NCBI GenBank assembly: GCA_030063045.1 | Contig: JAQSEB010000132.1 | Coordinates: forward strand, 744,001-808,000 | DNA: 64,000 nt | Direction of reading: 5' to 3' | From: Pratylenchus scribneri | Taxonomy: Eukaryota; Nematoda; Chromadorea; Rhabditida; Pratylenchidae | Part shown: positions 13,101-27,637 of the stretch, one piece after another | Layout of the letters: each line of letters starts with the position of its first letter | How positions within the stretch are numbered: the stretch's first letter is position 1 | The notes under the pieces: model-generated | Database searches by the model: none | Seen by the model: the letters and a program-made list of their open reading frames with translations, nothing else | What the model was told of the DNA's origin: nothing | Position numbers and translations under genes: made by a program

Positions 13101-16100
13101 TATAATATTGCCATTTTGAAAAATAATATTAAAAAAAGAATATTCATATATAAATAAAATTAATAAAATTTTTAAATAATAATATATTTTTTAATAAATT
13201 ATAAAATATTAAATTTATTACGAATTTATAAATACTTGTAAAAATTAGATAAAATAAATATTATTAAAATTATAATTTAAGATATTAAAATATTTGTTTT
13301 ATAGAAAAGGAATTTAGAATTATTTAATATAAAAAAAATTTAATTTCTTTTAAAAAATTTTTTAATATTAAAAGGAAAAGAAAGATCAAAAGCAAATTTT
13401 CTTAAAATCAAATTGAAATTAGATTACAAAAATTTCATTGATTATTTTTAAAATAATTATTTAATATAAGAAAATATTTTAAATTTCAAAAGATTTATTT
13501 AAAAATGGATAAAATCTAAATATATTAAATATTTTATCTTTTGAAATAAATTTTTAATTAATAAAATATAAACATAAAATGATTATTTTAATAGAATTGA
13601 ATTTTATAAATTTATGGAAATGAGCCAAAGTCAAGTAGAAAAATTTTATAAATAGAAATCAATAATATAAAACTACTTTTAATTTTATAAAAATTTAAGA
13701 AATTTGTAAAATTATTTTTCATAAAATTTATTGAAAAGATTCATTAAATATAATGTAGATTAAATATATATATTTATTTATTATATAGCATCGATAATTA
13801 AAAAAAATATCTAAATCTTGGAATTTTAAAGATTCCATTTTTAATAAAAATGTATTATGAAAATATGAAAAAGATACAATTTATAGTTAGCCTAATTTTT
13901 GATAATAATCAAACCATGAATTATAATATAAACTCAATCATAATTAAATCATTTGAAATTCTAATCCAAATTTTCCCTTTTATAAAAATATATTTTTAAT
14001 TTAATAATAAAAATAATAAATTATTCATAAATTAAAACTAGTATTAATTTTTTTCTTTTTTGAATTTATTTTTTTCTTTGAAATGGAAAAATTGAGTTTT
14101 TAATATATTTCAAATTAAAATATTAAATATGTATTAAAAAAAAATGCTGGTTGATGCATCAGACATAAAAGAGATAACCATTAAAATAAAAATTTAGAGC
14201 AAATTTATTATAAAAAATATAACTGTTCCAGATTGAATCTGCCGACAAATAATGTAAAGCATCTTCCCTATGACTACTAGATATTAAAAATAAAATTTAT
14301 TGATCATAAATTGAAATTAATTCAATGGAAAAATATTTATAACAATTTAATTTTAAATTTAAAAAAAGATAATTAAATTTATAAATTAAAGATCAATTTT
14401 TTAAATTGAAATAATCATCGAACGCGAAAATATTTTATTGTTAGAAAATAATTATAAATTACCTAAATAATTTCATAATATTAAATGCATAAAATTATAC
14501 CAATTCTTTAATTACAAAGAATAAAATTTAAATTATGGTAAATATTGACCATTCCCTTAATGATTTTTGTGTAATTATTACACAATTCATTGCATATTTA
14601 TTTATTAAAGAACTTGTCTATTATTACCTTAAAATTTACATGAAAACAAAATTAAATAACCACAAATTTTATTAGTATTATAATTATTAATTATGCCCAA
14701 ATTGATAAATGATTAAATTGAATTCAATTTTAATGCTTCGTCTATTTCAATTGTTCGTCAAAGATATATTATTTATTGAAATCAGTGATATATTAATTAA
14801 ATAATATTTGAATAAATAAATTATATTTAATCCCAAGTTATAATCATATTATATTATATAAAAAAATTATATATTGATATTTATTATTTTCTAAGATACT
14901 TTGATGAAAAAGAAAATTTATTTTTTAAATTTTAATGGAATAATAAAATTATTCTCAATAATTACGATTGAATTAAAATTTAAAAAAATTTATTTTATTG
15001 AAAATTTTATTAATAGTAAAGAATTATTTTAAATTCATTTTGATATAAAGATTAAAGATTACTGAAGAAAATAATATCCGATAGGTTATCAAAAATAAAA
15101 AATTTTTATATCATGATTTTTAAAAAAAGAAAAATCTAAATTTTAAATATTAAAATATTATTCTCTTATTAAAAAAGAAAAAAATTAAAATAATTCATCA
15201 ACCTAGAGATGAAAAGAATAGGGCCATGTTCTATAGATACATTGCTACAATAAATAATTTTTTTTGGGCATCAAATTATGGTATTTAAAAATATAAATAA
15301 AATATCTCATTGATAATTAATTTTAATCATTTTTTAATTAATTTAAATCAAATTAAATTGATGCTAAAATTAAAGAAATAAAATTATATAAACAAAAGTA
15401 TGATATAAAAAAAATATTAATTTTAGATCAATTATTTTAAATGATAGTTATATAAAATACTTTAAAACCTAATTCATCAAAAATTTGAATGATAAATTTT
15501 AATAAATAATACTCAGAATATAACTCTACCATATATGTCTTTAATTAGATCAAGAAAATTTTATATAATTGCTCAAAATTTAATTACCAATAGTTTAATA
15601 ATTTGTTAATTAATAATTTGTGTTTACTTATCGGGATTTGAAAATGATTTTATTACATAGATTAATTTCATATTAAAAAAAATAATATAAAGATTTTTTA
15701 GGAAAATTCTGATAAAATAATTAAATTTTTAATAGTAAATTAATTTATAAAAATATTAATAAACAACAACACAAAATAATTAAATGCCACTAAAAATAAA
15801 TTATGAAATATTTTAAATATTTTATTGAATTTCTTTAATATTTTAGAGTGAAAAGAATATAGAAATAAAAACTCTTAATAAATTAATTTTATCTTAAAAA
15901 ACAATATATAAACATATAATAAATATTTATAAAAACTGAAAATTTTATCTCTTGAAAAAATCCGGTAAATTAAATTAAATATTTGAATATAAAATTAAAC
16001 ATTAAATTATTTTTTGGACCAATATAGCGATGATTTGTAAATGTGAATAATACAATATTCGATATATAACATTTTGGTCAATGTGAAATTTTGGAATATT

Positions 16101-19100
16101 GGAATTTAGCAGGAAGAGAATCTACATGAATAAATAATGATGAGAGACTTAAAAAATGCAAATTATATAACAAAAAAATATATTTTAATAATAAAAATAA
16201 GAGTATAAAATTTATAAAAATAATCAAATTATTATTCCAAAATTTGATAAAAAAAAATTGGTTAAAGAAACAAAAATCCTTCAGTAATATTATGCAAAAA
16301 TGTAAAAATTTAATTGTTCTAGAAGCTGGCACTCTGGAAATTATGTATTTTCTTCTGCCTTCATTTAAAAAAAATTAATTAAATTTAAAATATTTTTAAT
16401 TAAATTAAACTAAATTAATAAAAAAAATATAGAAAAATTTCTTTATTAAAAATATAAAATTTTATTATATATGCTGAATAGAAATTGAATAAAAAGTAAA
16501 ATTGTAAGAATTATGGATATTATATACGAAAGAATAATTAAAAACTATCATAATTTCTATAAACACTTTTGAAACCTTTTGAATGGAAAATTTAGCTAAA
16601 TCCTATTCAAATGTAGAATTATAAATTCATAAAAATAATTTAAAATTTATAAATTAATAATCTATTAATTGAGATAAATTCATTTTAAAGAAATGGCTAT
16701 AGATGGGAAAAATACTTCAAATTCCAAGAAGAATATTCATTCAAAATTTCATAGGGTTTGTGAAAGTTTACTGGGAGGCAAGTAATGAGTTTTGTCAATT
16801 ACGAATTTTAACAAAAACAAACTATATAACAGTGAAAGGGTTTAGAAAATTTTAGGTCAATTTTATTTGAAAAAAATCTAATTTAAATATAAAAGTTAAT
16901 TAATGCAATTGTAATAAATTAAAATAATATTTTAAAATTTTATTCATTATATTCAATTTTTGATATGATTAATTACTTTTACTAATTTTCTTCCGAATTT
17001 CATTTTATCTCTCAAAAAAACTAATTTATTTTAATTAATTTTTATATTGAATAAAATTTCAAAAATTTATTATTAATTATGAAACATTAAATTGATAAAA
17101 TAAAAATTAAAATATTTATTTTATTTGCTGCGGAAAAAGATAGTATTATTAATAATTCACGAAGTATTTAGGAAAAATAATAATTATAAGATGAAAAAAT
17201 ATTTTAACATAAATATTTATTAAAATTGAAATAAAATGAATAATTAAAGAAATTATAGGGATGAATGAGAGTAAATGAAAAATTTTAATTATAAAATTTT
17301 ATTTAAGGCTTGAAAGCTGAAGTTGTTCATGGTGAATTTTTGGATCTAGAAGGAAAATGGACGTTTTTTCTAGCCCTTTGAATTTTTCTTTCTGCCAGTT
17401 TTGCGCTAAATTTTAATTAACAAAATTAAAAATTTAAATAATTATTATTATAAATGAAATTAAAATTTGAATGAAAAATAATTCTGATCTGGATAAATCC
17501 TTTTAAAAATTAATATGATAAATAATATCGTCCGAAATGACCTAAAATCAAATTAACCCATTTATTGATAATAGATAAATAATGAGAAATAATTTTCTAT
17601 TTTAATTTGGTCCTAATTGAATAAAGATTATAAGTAAAAAATTTTTTTACGAATTTTAAATTCTCAAATAATTAATTTATAAAAAAAATTCTTTTAAAAA
17701 TCCAAATAGCAATAAACATATGTTTAAGCATAGCTTGATAATCATAAAAAAAATTTAAATAAAATATCCTAAATATATAGGTTTTCTCATGAAATGAAGG
17801 AGTGCACATTATAAAATTGCTAATGAAGAAAATATAATTGAAAATATGCAATAATTTCAAAAGAAAATAAAATAATATTGAATTATTAAAATATTATATA
17901 TTATAAAAATGGAAATTTATAATATTAAAAATTATTATTCTTCCTTATTTTAATATAAATAATAAATAAAAATGATTATGTGAAATAAATTTTATGAGTT
18001 AAAAATATTAATTCCTTGAGAATAATAATTCTAAATGATGAACATTTCGTTTTAAGAAACAATATCAATTGAACTAATTATTCGATCATAAAATATTCAA
18101 ATAAAGGCCTTTCGATTGCCATGTGCTGAGATCGAAAATAAGAAAAACAATTGTTAAAATGATAATTTATTTCTTTTAAAAAATATAGAATTCAACATCT
18201 ATATGTCAGTCCGTACAATTTTATAAATGTGAGAATGGCATTATTTAATGACAAGTAGAAATTTCGATAAAATAACCATTTTTAAAAAACAAAAATATAA
18301 ATATATTTCTTTTTTTGAGAAATCTATAATCAATAGAGCGAAAAAAATTTAAATTGATATTATAAAAAATAAAAATATTTATTATAATAAAATTAATAAA
18401 TAATTTAACTTGATAAAAAAAACAATGGCAGGCCAGCCTTTTGAATTTTCAAACAGTGGAACCATGCTCTTTTTGATGAAGAGCTTTATGTTGAATCTCA
18501 AACATTAATTAAAAAATAGGAAGGGAAATGAAATAATATTCGAGCAAAAATGGAAAGAATTATTTTTATTTCACAATAAATAATTAATTACAACAAATTA
18601 TTGAATTAAGCTTGGTATTATACTTATCAACATTCATGTATATTTTGAATTCATGGCAAAATAATAATGGGGAAATAAATGAAATAAAATTTATTAAAAT
18701 TAAATAGTATATTCCTATATAACAGAAATAATTTACTTTTAATTATAAAATAAAAAAATAATCTAATAATTTTTGATATAATAATTTACATCTATAATAA
18801 AAAGAATTATAATATAAGATTAATTGAATGTATTAATATTAAAATGAATAAATATGATTTTTAACAATAAAAATTAAAACAATATTGGAAAATTTTATTA
18901 TTCTAAATGCAAAATTCAATAAATTATTTGTTTATAAGTTTATTGTTGAATAGAATGCAATTAATATTTTTCTACGGGTCGAAAAATTTTATGTAAAATT
19001 AAAATATGAATATACAAATTTTTATAATAAAAAGTACATAAAAATTTTAGTAACTCTAAGTCTATAATTTGATTTGTGGTGTATTAAATTTTAAATAAAA

Positions 19101-22100
19101 AGATATAAATTCTTTTGATTAAGTGTAAATTGTCGAGAGTATACAATTCCGCAATTATTACTAAATTAAAAACAAGAAAAATTTTTTTAAAAAATTTAAA
19201 AAAGGAAATCACAATATTATAATTTATAAAAGTAAAGGCCGAATATTTTGAAACAAATAAAATGCCGAGTAAATTAATTACTTGAACATAATTTACCCCT
19301 ATATAAACATTCTGTAAATTCATTATATTCATGTCACAAGAAATAAATAAAATATTAAAATTCTATTTCTCGGCAAAAAATTAAAACTTCTAAAATTGGC
19401 TAGAATTCTCCTCCACCATATCAGCAAAAATAGACTTAAAAATCTCATCAGAAATTTCCCACAATATTTTCAATAAAATAAAGAAAAATGATTTCCAAAA
19501 TTAAAGTTGATGAGATGAAGCATAGAAATTTTATTTTATGAAAAAATTTAATAAATTTTATTATTAGATATTAATAAAATATAATCTCGTTAAAATAATT
19601 TATGTGATAAGATAAAATATTTATTTTTATTAAATAAAGTCATTTTATGAACGGATTATCTTAACAAAATTTTAAAATTATTATAAAATTTTTTAGAAAA
19701 AATTTAAAATTTACTAATAAAAAAATAAAATAAAAAGAAACATTTAATTTTAAAATATAAAAACTTTAACGATAATATTAAAAATTAAAAATTGCAGATT
19801 CCAAAATTTTTTTATAATATGAATTTTTCCTATGCATCAAACATTAGAAAATCTTTTGCTGCCTATGATCAGATATAGGTTAATATGATGATAAATCCGC
19901 GAATGAATTTTTTGTAAAAAATGAGAGCTACATTGTGATTTGAAATAAAATTTAAATCAATAAATATCAAAATAAAATTTTTTTATAGATAAGGTAAATA
20001 ATATATATAAAAATAAATTATTCTAAATAACAAAAAAAATTAAATTCAATTTTGACTTGTGACTAATTCGAGAATGATAGTTATTTATATTATGAAATTC
20101 TTACAATTTTTATGAGGAAAACAAGAAAAAAACTACACTAAAGTACTCTTAAATATATGATAATATATATCTGAGGAGACAATGCTAATAATTAATATTT
20201 AATTCTAAAAATTATATAAAATAATTTTTTTGATTTACAATAAAAAATATAATTTTATTATTGGATAGTAAATGAATGTTGGTGGAATTATCTAATAGTT
20301 GGTGAATAAAATTATTTTATTTTCAATTTATCACAAAAACAACAATATTTTTAATAGCAACAATCGAAAGTAATCTACAAAATCATTCATTTGTAATAAT
20401 TATTTGTAAAGTGAAATACACCATAATAATTCACATTAATTATAAACAAAAATATAATTTCTATAATTAATATATTTTCAATATTCTGAATTTCAAAATA
20501 AAAATTAAGAAAAAGATTTATTGGAAAATTTTGCTGATTAATTGAATCGTATCAAAAATATTAAAATTTTGAATTTGCATATGATTAAGAAAAGCTTCAC
20601 ATAATAAACAATAATATTTTTATTCATAATTATGTTTGCAACATAATAAATGAAGAGTTAAATAATAATATAAATCTTGGATTAAGAAGTATTTCAAAAA
20701 AAATATTATGAAAATAATTATAATATTAATAATAAAATAAATTGAAAATTAATAAAAAATTTGAAAAAATTTGTGGAAATTTACTTCAAGTAATTAAATA
20801 CGAAAAATATATTAGATTTATTTTAATAATAAAATATATTCAATAAATATTTAAGAGTAAAAAAATAAATTTATATTTGATTTTAGAAGTACCATTTAAA
20901 ATTCTTTTCTGCCACATAAAAAATTATTATATTATATTTCAAAAAATAAAGTATAAAATAAAAAAATTCTATGATTTAAAAATTTATCTGGCAACTTTAT
21001 AAAAAAGTAACGATCTTGAACTGAAGTCAAATCAAAAGCAAAGAACAAGCTTCTCATTACCAAATTTTGTATTGAAATGAAAATAAAATTATTAAACAAA
21101 TAGTATATTATATTTGTTAAATTATTGGCTTATTTTTCCTCAACAAGAAAGTTGTAAAAATAATCAATAACATATGTTTTAAAAAATAAATAGTTAAATA
21201 CATCAAAGCTAAATTTAAAATAAATCAGAAATTTTTAATAATATGAACAATAAATATTTAAATAATATAGATAAAATAAATAAAAATTATCCTAGATCAA
21301 ACATTAAAAATGTTTAATCTCATCTACCTGCTTCAGGCATTTTCGATTACTTTTAATTTATTGTTAGTAATTTCATCAAACGTATATTCGATTTTCACTC
21401 TGGAGGTAGAATGTTGCAAAAACAACAGAAAATTAAAAGCGAAAAAATTTTTTAGCCTGAAAAGAAGCATTTTTTTGATGATGGCCGATAATAATGAAAA
21501 AATTTTCAATTTTATAGAGCTTTTTGGTTTTCTAAAGTAAAAATGGCTTAAAGAAATCATACAATCAAGATTTATAATAAAAAGAATCATGTTTTAAATA
21601 ATAATAAAATTGAGAAAATGATGATTATATGTTTGCATTTTTGATTATTATACTAAAATAAAATTTCTTATAAATTAAAATATATTTATAAAATTATTAA
21701 AAAAGATTATTCCGGATTTTAATCATTACATACAAGAGAAAATTTTTAAAAAAACAGATTGAAAGAATAAAATGAAATAAAAGATTTTATATTTGATTAT
21801 AACCATATTTAAAAATTAAAATAAAAGATTGAATAATAATTATAAATCTAAAATATATTTAAACTATAAATATAGTTTAAAATCCATTAAGACAAATGAA
21901 TTGAATCAATGAATTTATATCTAAATATATAAAAATACTAATTTTGATTATTAAATAAAATTCTAGATAATACAATTAAATCAAAAAACAATAATAATTT
22001 TGACTTTTATTGATTTATAATTAAAAAAGAACGAAAATTAGCAAAAAAAAACAATCAAATTAATTAAAAATTTATATAATAAATAGTGTTATTTCTAAAA

Positions 22101-25100
22101 TAAAATAAAAACAAAATAAAATATTTTATGAGGATAAATAAAATTCATTTAAATGTTTTTAATTGAAAATACTTTTTATATTTGAAGAAAAATAAATGCA
22201 TTTCAAAAGGATATAATAATAGGTGATGATAAATTAGATCGAAGAGGTTTAAATTGCAATACAAGAAAATATAAAGTAAATATAATTGAAAAAAATCTTA
22301 TATGTCCAATAATATGATTATGATGAATGAAATTATTTGTTGCAGCACCTGCGAAATAACAGTTTCTGCATTTATTGAACTTATTGCTATTCTGTCATAA
22401 AAGATTTGAAAATTCTAAATTCATGTTTAATTATAGAGAAAATTATTGTAAACTCTTCACAAAAATAAAATAATTTTGATATAGTTGAATGTATAAAATT
22501 CACTCGAATTTTTTTCATTTTTAATAAAAACAAATTTTTACAAGAGAAATATTATGCAAATGAATTAAAACTCCACAAATTTGGCTGCTTAATAAGTAAA
22601 AATCCAAAATTTATTCAATAATTTGATATATAGTAATATTTTTAATTAAATTTTTAATTCAAAAATGTTTATTCTCCTATTATGCTGATTGATTAAAAAA
22701 ATTAAGATATATTTCTAATATAAATTCAAAATTATTTAAAAATTTTTTTAAATTACAAATATCTTTTTTAAAAGCAGAAAAATTTTTGGTTTTCAATTCA
22801 AAATTTTAATTTAAATAAAATAATTTAATCAAATCAAAAATATATAAAAACAGAAAAATTAAGACAATAATTTAGAATGATTGTGTTTATCATTAAAAGC
22901 TGGATAGCAAAATCGTCGTCAGCATGCATTATCAAATATAGAGCGGCGACCGACTCCAATAATTTTTGATTGCAAAAAATTCAAAAATTCAACAAATAAT
23001 TATAAAAAAATCCAAAATCGAAAATTTATTAAAAACAGAATTGCAGAATTATAAAAATAATTATTATTAAAAGGAGAGAAAAAATTTGATAAATTAAACA
23101 TATTCAAAATTAATTTAAACAAAAAAAAATATTTATAAAATTAGGAGCAATTTTATTAAAAAAAAAAAATTTACACATTCTAATAAAAAAAATATAAGAT
23201 GAGAACCTAAATAAATATTAAATTAAATTAATTTAAAATGAAATTATATCAAAAAAAATAAAATTATCAATAATTGAATAATTAGTAATTATTTTATTAT
23301 AATTTTTTTATATTATTATTATAATTATTTTCTTCAGATTACAAATTCAAATAAAATTAAATAAAATGATTTATTCTCAAAATATTACTTCTTGTTGCAT
23401 TGACAACGTTATAGCAGCATCGATAACCGCAAAATTTGCTATAAATGTTATTATATATTAAGATTGCCGATCTAGAATAGCAAGGCCTAACTATGTCGGT
23501 GTATAGTTTATTAGACCAAAATTGCATTAAGATATTTTATAGTAGTAATAAAATCAAGATATTTTTAAATTGCAAAAAATATAGAAAAAAATTTTTTTTG
23601 AATTTATTTTTTAAGATATAATTTAAATTAAATTTGATAAAATGAAAAAAATATAAATTTAATAAAAAATTGTAAAAAGGATATATTAAAAAATCAGTTA
23701 TTTGAAATTAAATATTTCGGATAAGATAATGATAATATATAAAAACCTATTTTGAAGTGATATATAATATAAATATAAAAAAAATATTAATTTAAGAAAG
23801 ATCAGCAATTAATTAAGAATTAAACGCACTTATAATTTTCATATAGAATCATGGCCAGCAAAAAATAAATAGCTATATATAAGACGAAAATAAATTGAAA
23901 AGGCATTTTTTAAATTTATATAAACAATTTAAATAATAAAAAGTATTTTTAAAAATTATTATAAATTAATTATTATTATTTAAAATTATAATTCAAAATA
24001 ATTAAAATTTTAAAATATACAATAAAAGAAAGAGATCTAATTAGTGTATATAGACAGGCTATTGAAATTTTCGTATTAAATTTTTTTCTAAATAGTTATA
24101 AAAATGTGAATTATACTTGTTAAAATTATAAAATCATGTATATCAAAACAGGGAATAATTTCATAAAAATTAAAAAATTTTTTTATTTTAAAACCAAATA
24201 AAATTATACACTAAATTATATGCTTTAAGATTTAAAATTAAAATTTTATAAAAATGAAAATTTCATAGCAGATATTTTCAAAAAAAAAATGTCGAAAAAA
24301 TTGTACTCATTAATTGCAAGATAATTCGTTCAATAAAAAATAAATATCTTCGCTTTAGGAAACAATCAAATCATGCAGCTGTTTTTCATGTATACCACCA
24401 TTCGAATTCCGACGGTTTAACAAATTTTAATGTTTCTATATATAAAATGTTTATATAATTATTTTTATTTACAATTAAATTAATGAAATTACCTTTGAAA
24501 ACATTCTTTTTAAATAATGAAAATTAAAATTTTATTTTATCTTATTATCTGAATTCAATAAAATTTGAGAAAAAATTAAAGAATTTGATAAAAAATTATT
24601 AGGAAATTTGCTGCCTTTAAATTGATATTCAAATGAATAAATTAAGTTGAATCTTGGAAAATAGATAAAAAAAAAACTTAAAAAATTGATAGAAATTATG
24701 ATATCATATATGAATTCTTTATTAGTTATATTATAAATTTAGAGCCAAATATAAGATAATATTTAAAATCTAGAATCATTGAAGATGTTATATTCAACAA
24801 ATCGAAGAACTCAAAAAACCAGAACAAAAATTGCATAAATATCATTAGGGTTAATAAATATAAATAAAAAAATTATCTAAGAATATCCAACTTTAATTTG
24901 CACCTTCATTTTAAAAATAGAATTGATCGTTAGCTCTCAACCGGTTCGATGAGAGAACAATTGGCATGAATGAGGGACATTGTGGGCAGATATGCACCCA
25001 ACGTAAATTATTCTAAAATTTTAAATCTAAATTCTTTATTTTTAAGAATAAATTAAAAATCATAAAAGTATAAAATACTAGAACTAGAAAAATTAAATTA

Positions 25101-27247
25101 AAAACTATGCTTGATCATTGATCAATCTATTTTTATTATTTAGATTTAATAAAAATTGTATATTCATATTAATATTTTAACGGATTTAATTAATCTTTAT
25201 TTTTCATAATAAATAAAAAATAAAAATTTATATCAAAATATATTTAAAATCAAATTACATGCTATAAATTATTCAAAAAAAACAAAGCCATGAATTGGAT
25301 TATGTGGTTGCTATAAATTTTTTATTTCCATTAGCAAAAAAGATTATAAAAATAGTTTTAATTTAAAAAAAGGTAATTACCATTTGAAGAAATAAAATTT
25401 TTAATAACATTTTAAAAATAATAATAAAAAATAATATTAAGAGTTTATGAAAAAATTATAGAGAAAATGCCAAATATAATTTTTATAATAAAAAAGATTA
25501 TTGAAATAAAATCAGATAATTAAAAATAAGCTGAGTTATCACCAAAACAAGAACGAAAAATAAAAATTTTATAATTTAAATAATTTATTTATAAAATTTC
25601 ATATTTTCCAAAGGACCACCATGAGATCCGCCAACCATAAAATCGAAGTCATGATCAATTTTACGTGTATATACAGCAATGGATATTTGACAAATTTCGA
25701 GTCGAATCGAATTATTTAATGAAAAAAATTTCTTATTAATTATTAAAATAAATTTTCAAAATATATTCAAATTCAAAAAAATTTAAATAATTTATGGAAA
25801 AAGCAAAAATTTTTGAACAAAATATCAGCAAATAATTAATTGATCCCGAGTGATAAGATGCAGTCTTTAGTTCTAATAATGGAAAAAAAAGCTATTACTA
25901 AAAAATTTTTTATACATTAAAATTTAATCTTTAGAAATTATATGATTTAAATAATTAATAAAATATAAAGAAATTTAAAAGAGAAAAATAATAATTAATG
26001 CATTTCAATTCACCGATGGATATAAAAATTATCTAAAAATATTTTTCCTAAAGCAAAAGAAGGAAATAAAATAAATTGATAGAAAATTTCAACACTAATA
26101 ATGATAAAATATTTTAACTTTTCAAACATAATTTGGCATATTAATTTTAAACTATGGGCGAAACCAATAAACGATATACTTGCATGAATCTTCAATTCAA
26201 ATTTTCGTGATAAAAATTTAAAAAAAAAAAATAATAATTATACATAAAATTTAAAAAAAATATATAAGTAAAAAAGATGAATAAAAAAATAATTATTAAT
26301 TTATTTTAAAAATTAAAAAAAATGATTAGAATTTTTTATTAACATCATCATTTATTCCCCATATCCTGTTAAGTGTTCACCCTTCTTCAATTTTTATTGT
26401 GTTACCATATGGAGAAAGGAATTAAGCTATTGTTGATCAATTAAAATCGAATTAGAAGGGAATTAATGATAAATCCATCAGAGTGTTTTCACGCTATGGT
26501 AATTTTTAGAAATAATGAGACCTTGGCCTGGAATTCTGCCTGCAAACAAATATAAATGAAATGAATTTAAAAACTAATTAAAATAAAAGAAATAATATTT
26601 TCATATCACAAAATAATATCGAAAAAATATTTTAAAAATAAAAGTATGTTTGTTTAATGATAATTTTCAATAAATATTAAAGTTATGAATTAAAATATTA
26701 GAAGCGTAAAATAACAAATATTGAAATAATCAACCATAAAATAAAAAAAATATAAAAAATATTTTCTCAAAATAATTATTATATATCTTTCTCAATTTAT
26801 AAAAATATAAAAAAAATGAAAAGAACCTTGATACACATTCAATAGATAAAAAAGATAGTCAAATTTCAGAAACAAAATTTAACCACAAGAAAATAAATGA
26901 TATAAAAATATGTAGAAAATTTTATGAGAAAGAAGAATAAATTATATTAATAAATAAAAATTAAAATGAATATGGTAGAATTTAATTAAAATAAAAGATC
27001 ATTTCAAAGGCAAAAAAAAAATTTCAAATCATTTAGAAAAATTGAAAATTTGAAATAAAAAAAAATCAAGTATTTTTAAAATATTTGGCTTTAAAAATTT
27101 CAAAAAATTCATTTCACATCAGTTAAAATATATACATATATAAAATAAATAATAAAATATTTCATTTTTTAATAATAAAATTTATCAATAGATAATTGAA
27201 ATTAAAAAATACTGCCCCGAACCAACTTTTATCCCCGGTACTTTTGA
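10126..27247. other. Long AT-rich gene desert
   Basis: No gene can be supported. Points of note are: an open + frame at 10978-11124 (48 codons, containing IPEESEIRIEF); a GC-rich island at 11,908-12,060 open on the - strand; an ATG-started 50-codon + frame at 16703-16855; a 91-codon + frame at 12882-13157; overlapping 76- and 85-codon frames on opposite strands at 21310-21590; and a small hairpin at 24932-24953 (CTCTCA / TGAGAG stem). All frames are within lengths expected by chance in DNA of this composition and none matches a family I know. Confidence 0.55.
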
Positions 27248-27637
27248 TACTCTAATGGGAGCTCAACCGTGTCGAACATTTTAAAGGATTGGGAATTAAT
27301 AGGACAGGAAATAAAAATGAGAAAAAGGCCAAAGATGGCAAATGCAAATGGCAAGTTGGATGACAGCATAAAGGGTAGCTACAAAAAGGCCAAAAATATC
27401 GGTTGTATTAAATTAGAAATTGATGTGAAAAATCTTTTTTTTATTTTTTTTAATACATATTATTTTGCTAATTTGGAATATTTGCTGGCAGCAAAGCATA
27501 TCATATCAGTTGTTATTAATTATTTTGGAAATGATGCGTCACTATTAAAATTAACGAATCAAACAAATTTAAAAATGGTGAAAATAGTTTTAAAAAAATT
27601 GAAAAAAAAATTTAATAAAATCTTTCTTTATCAATAA
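27248..27637 (+). CDS. Unrecognised basic protein, 129-codon open frame
   Basis: This is the longest stop-free frame of the desert. It opens after TGA at 27245 and ends at TAA 27635-27637. The first ATG is at 27317, giving 106 residues from there; GTG at 27269 is not a credible eukaryotic start, so either the ATG or an upstream exon would be needed. The first third is GC-richer and encodes a Lys/Arg-rich stretch (MRKRPKMANANGKLDDS). The rest is hydrophobic then Lys-rich, ending KLKKKFNKIF. Assuming about 82% A+T, a frame this long is expected by chance roughly 0.02 times in a window this size, so it deserves notice, but local composition could lengthen frames. The same island is partly open on the - strand. 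No domain is recognised. Confidence 0.3.
   Translation, partial: YSNGSSTVSNILKDWELIGQEIKMRKRPKMANANGKLDDSIKGSYKKAKNIGCIKLEIDVKNLFFIFFNTYYFANLEYLLAAKHIISVVINYFGNDASLLKLTNQTNLKMVKIVLKKLKKKFNKIFLYQ

Noticed and set aside
21310..21590. Overlapping 76- and 85-codon frames on opposite strands
   Set aside because: Length expected by chance, both hydrophobic or Lys-rich, and neither can be preferred.
24258..24458. 66-codon + frame with a GC-richer middle
   Set aside because: Several frames of this length are expected by chance at this composition; no ATG near the start and no recognisable domain.
24932..24953. Hairpin containing GGTTCGA, resembling a tRNA T-arm
   Set aside because: No acceptor, D or anticodon arms fit around it.
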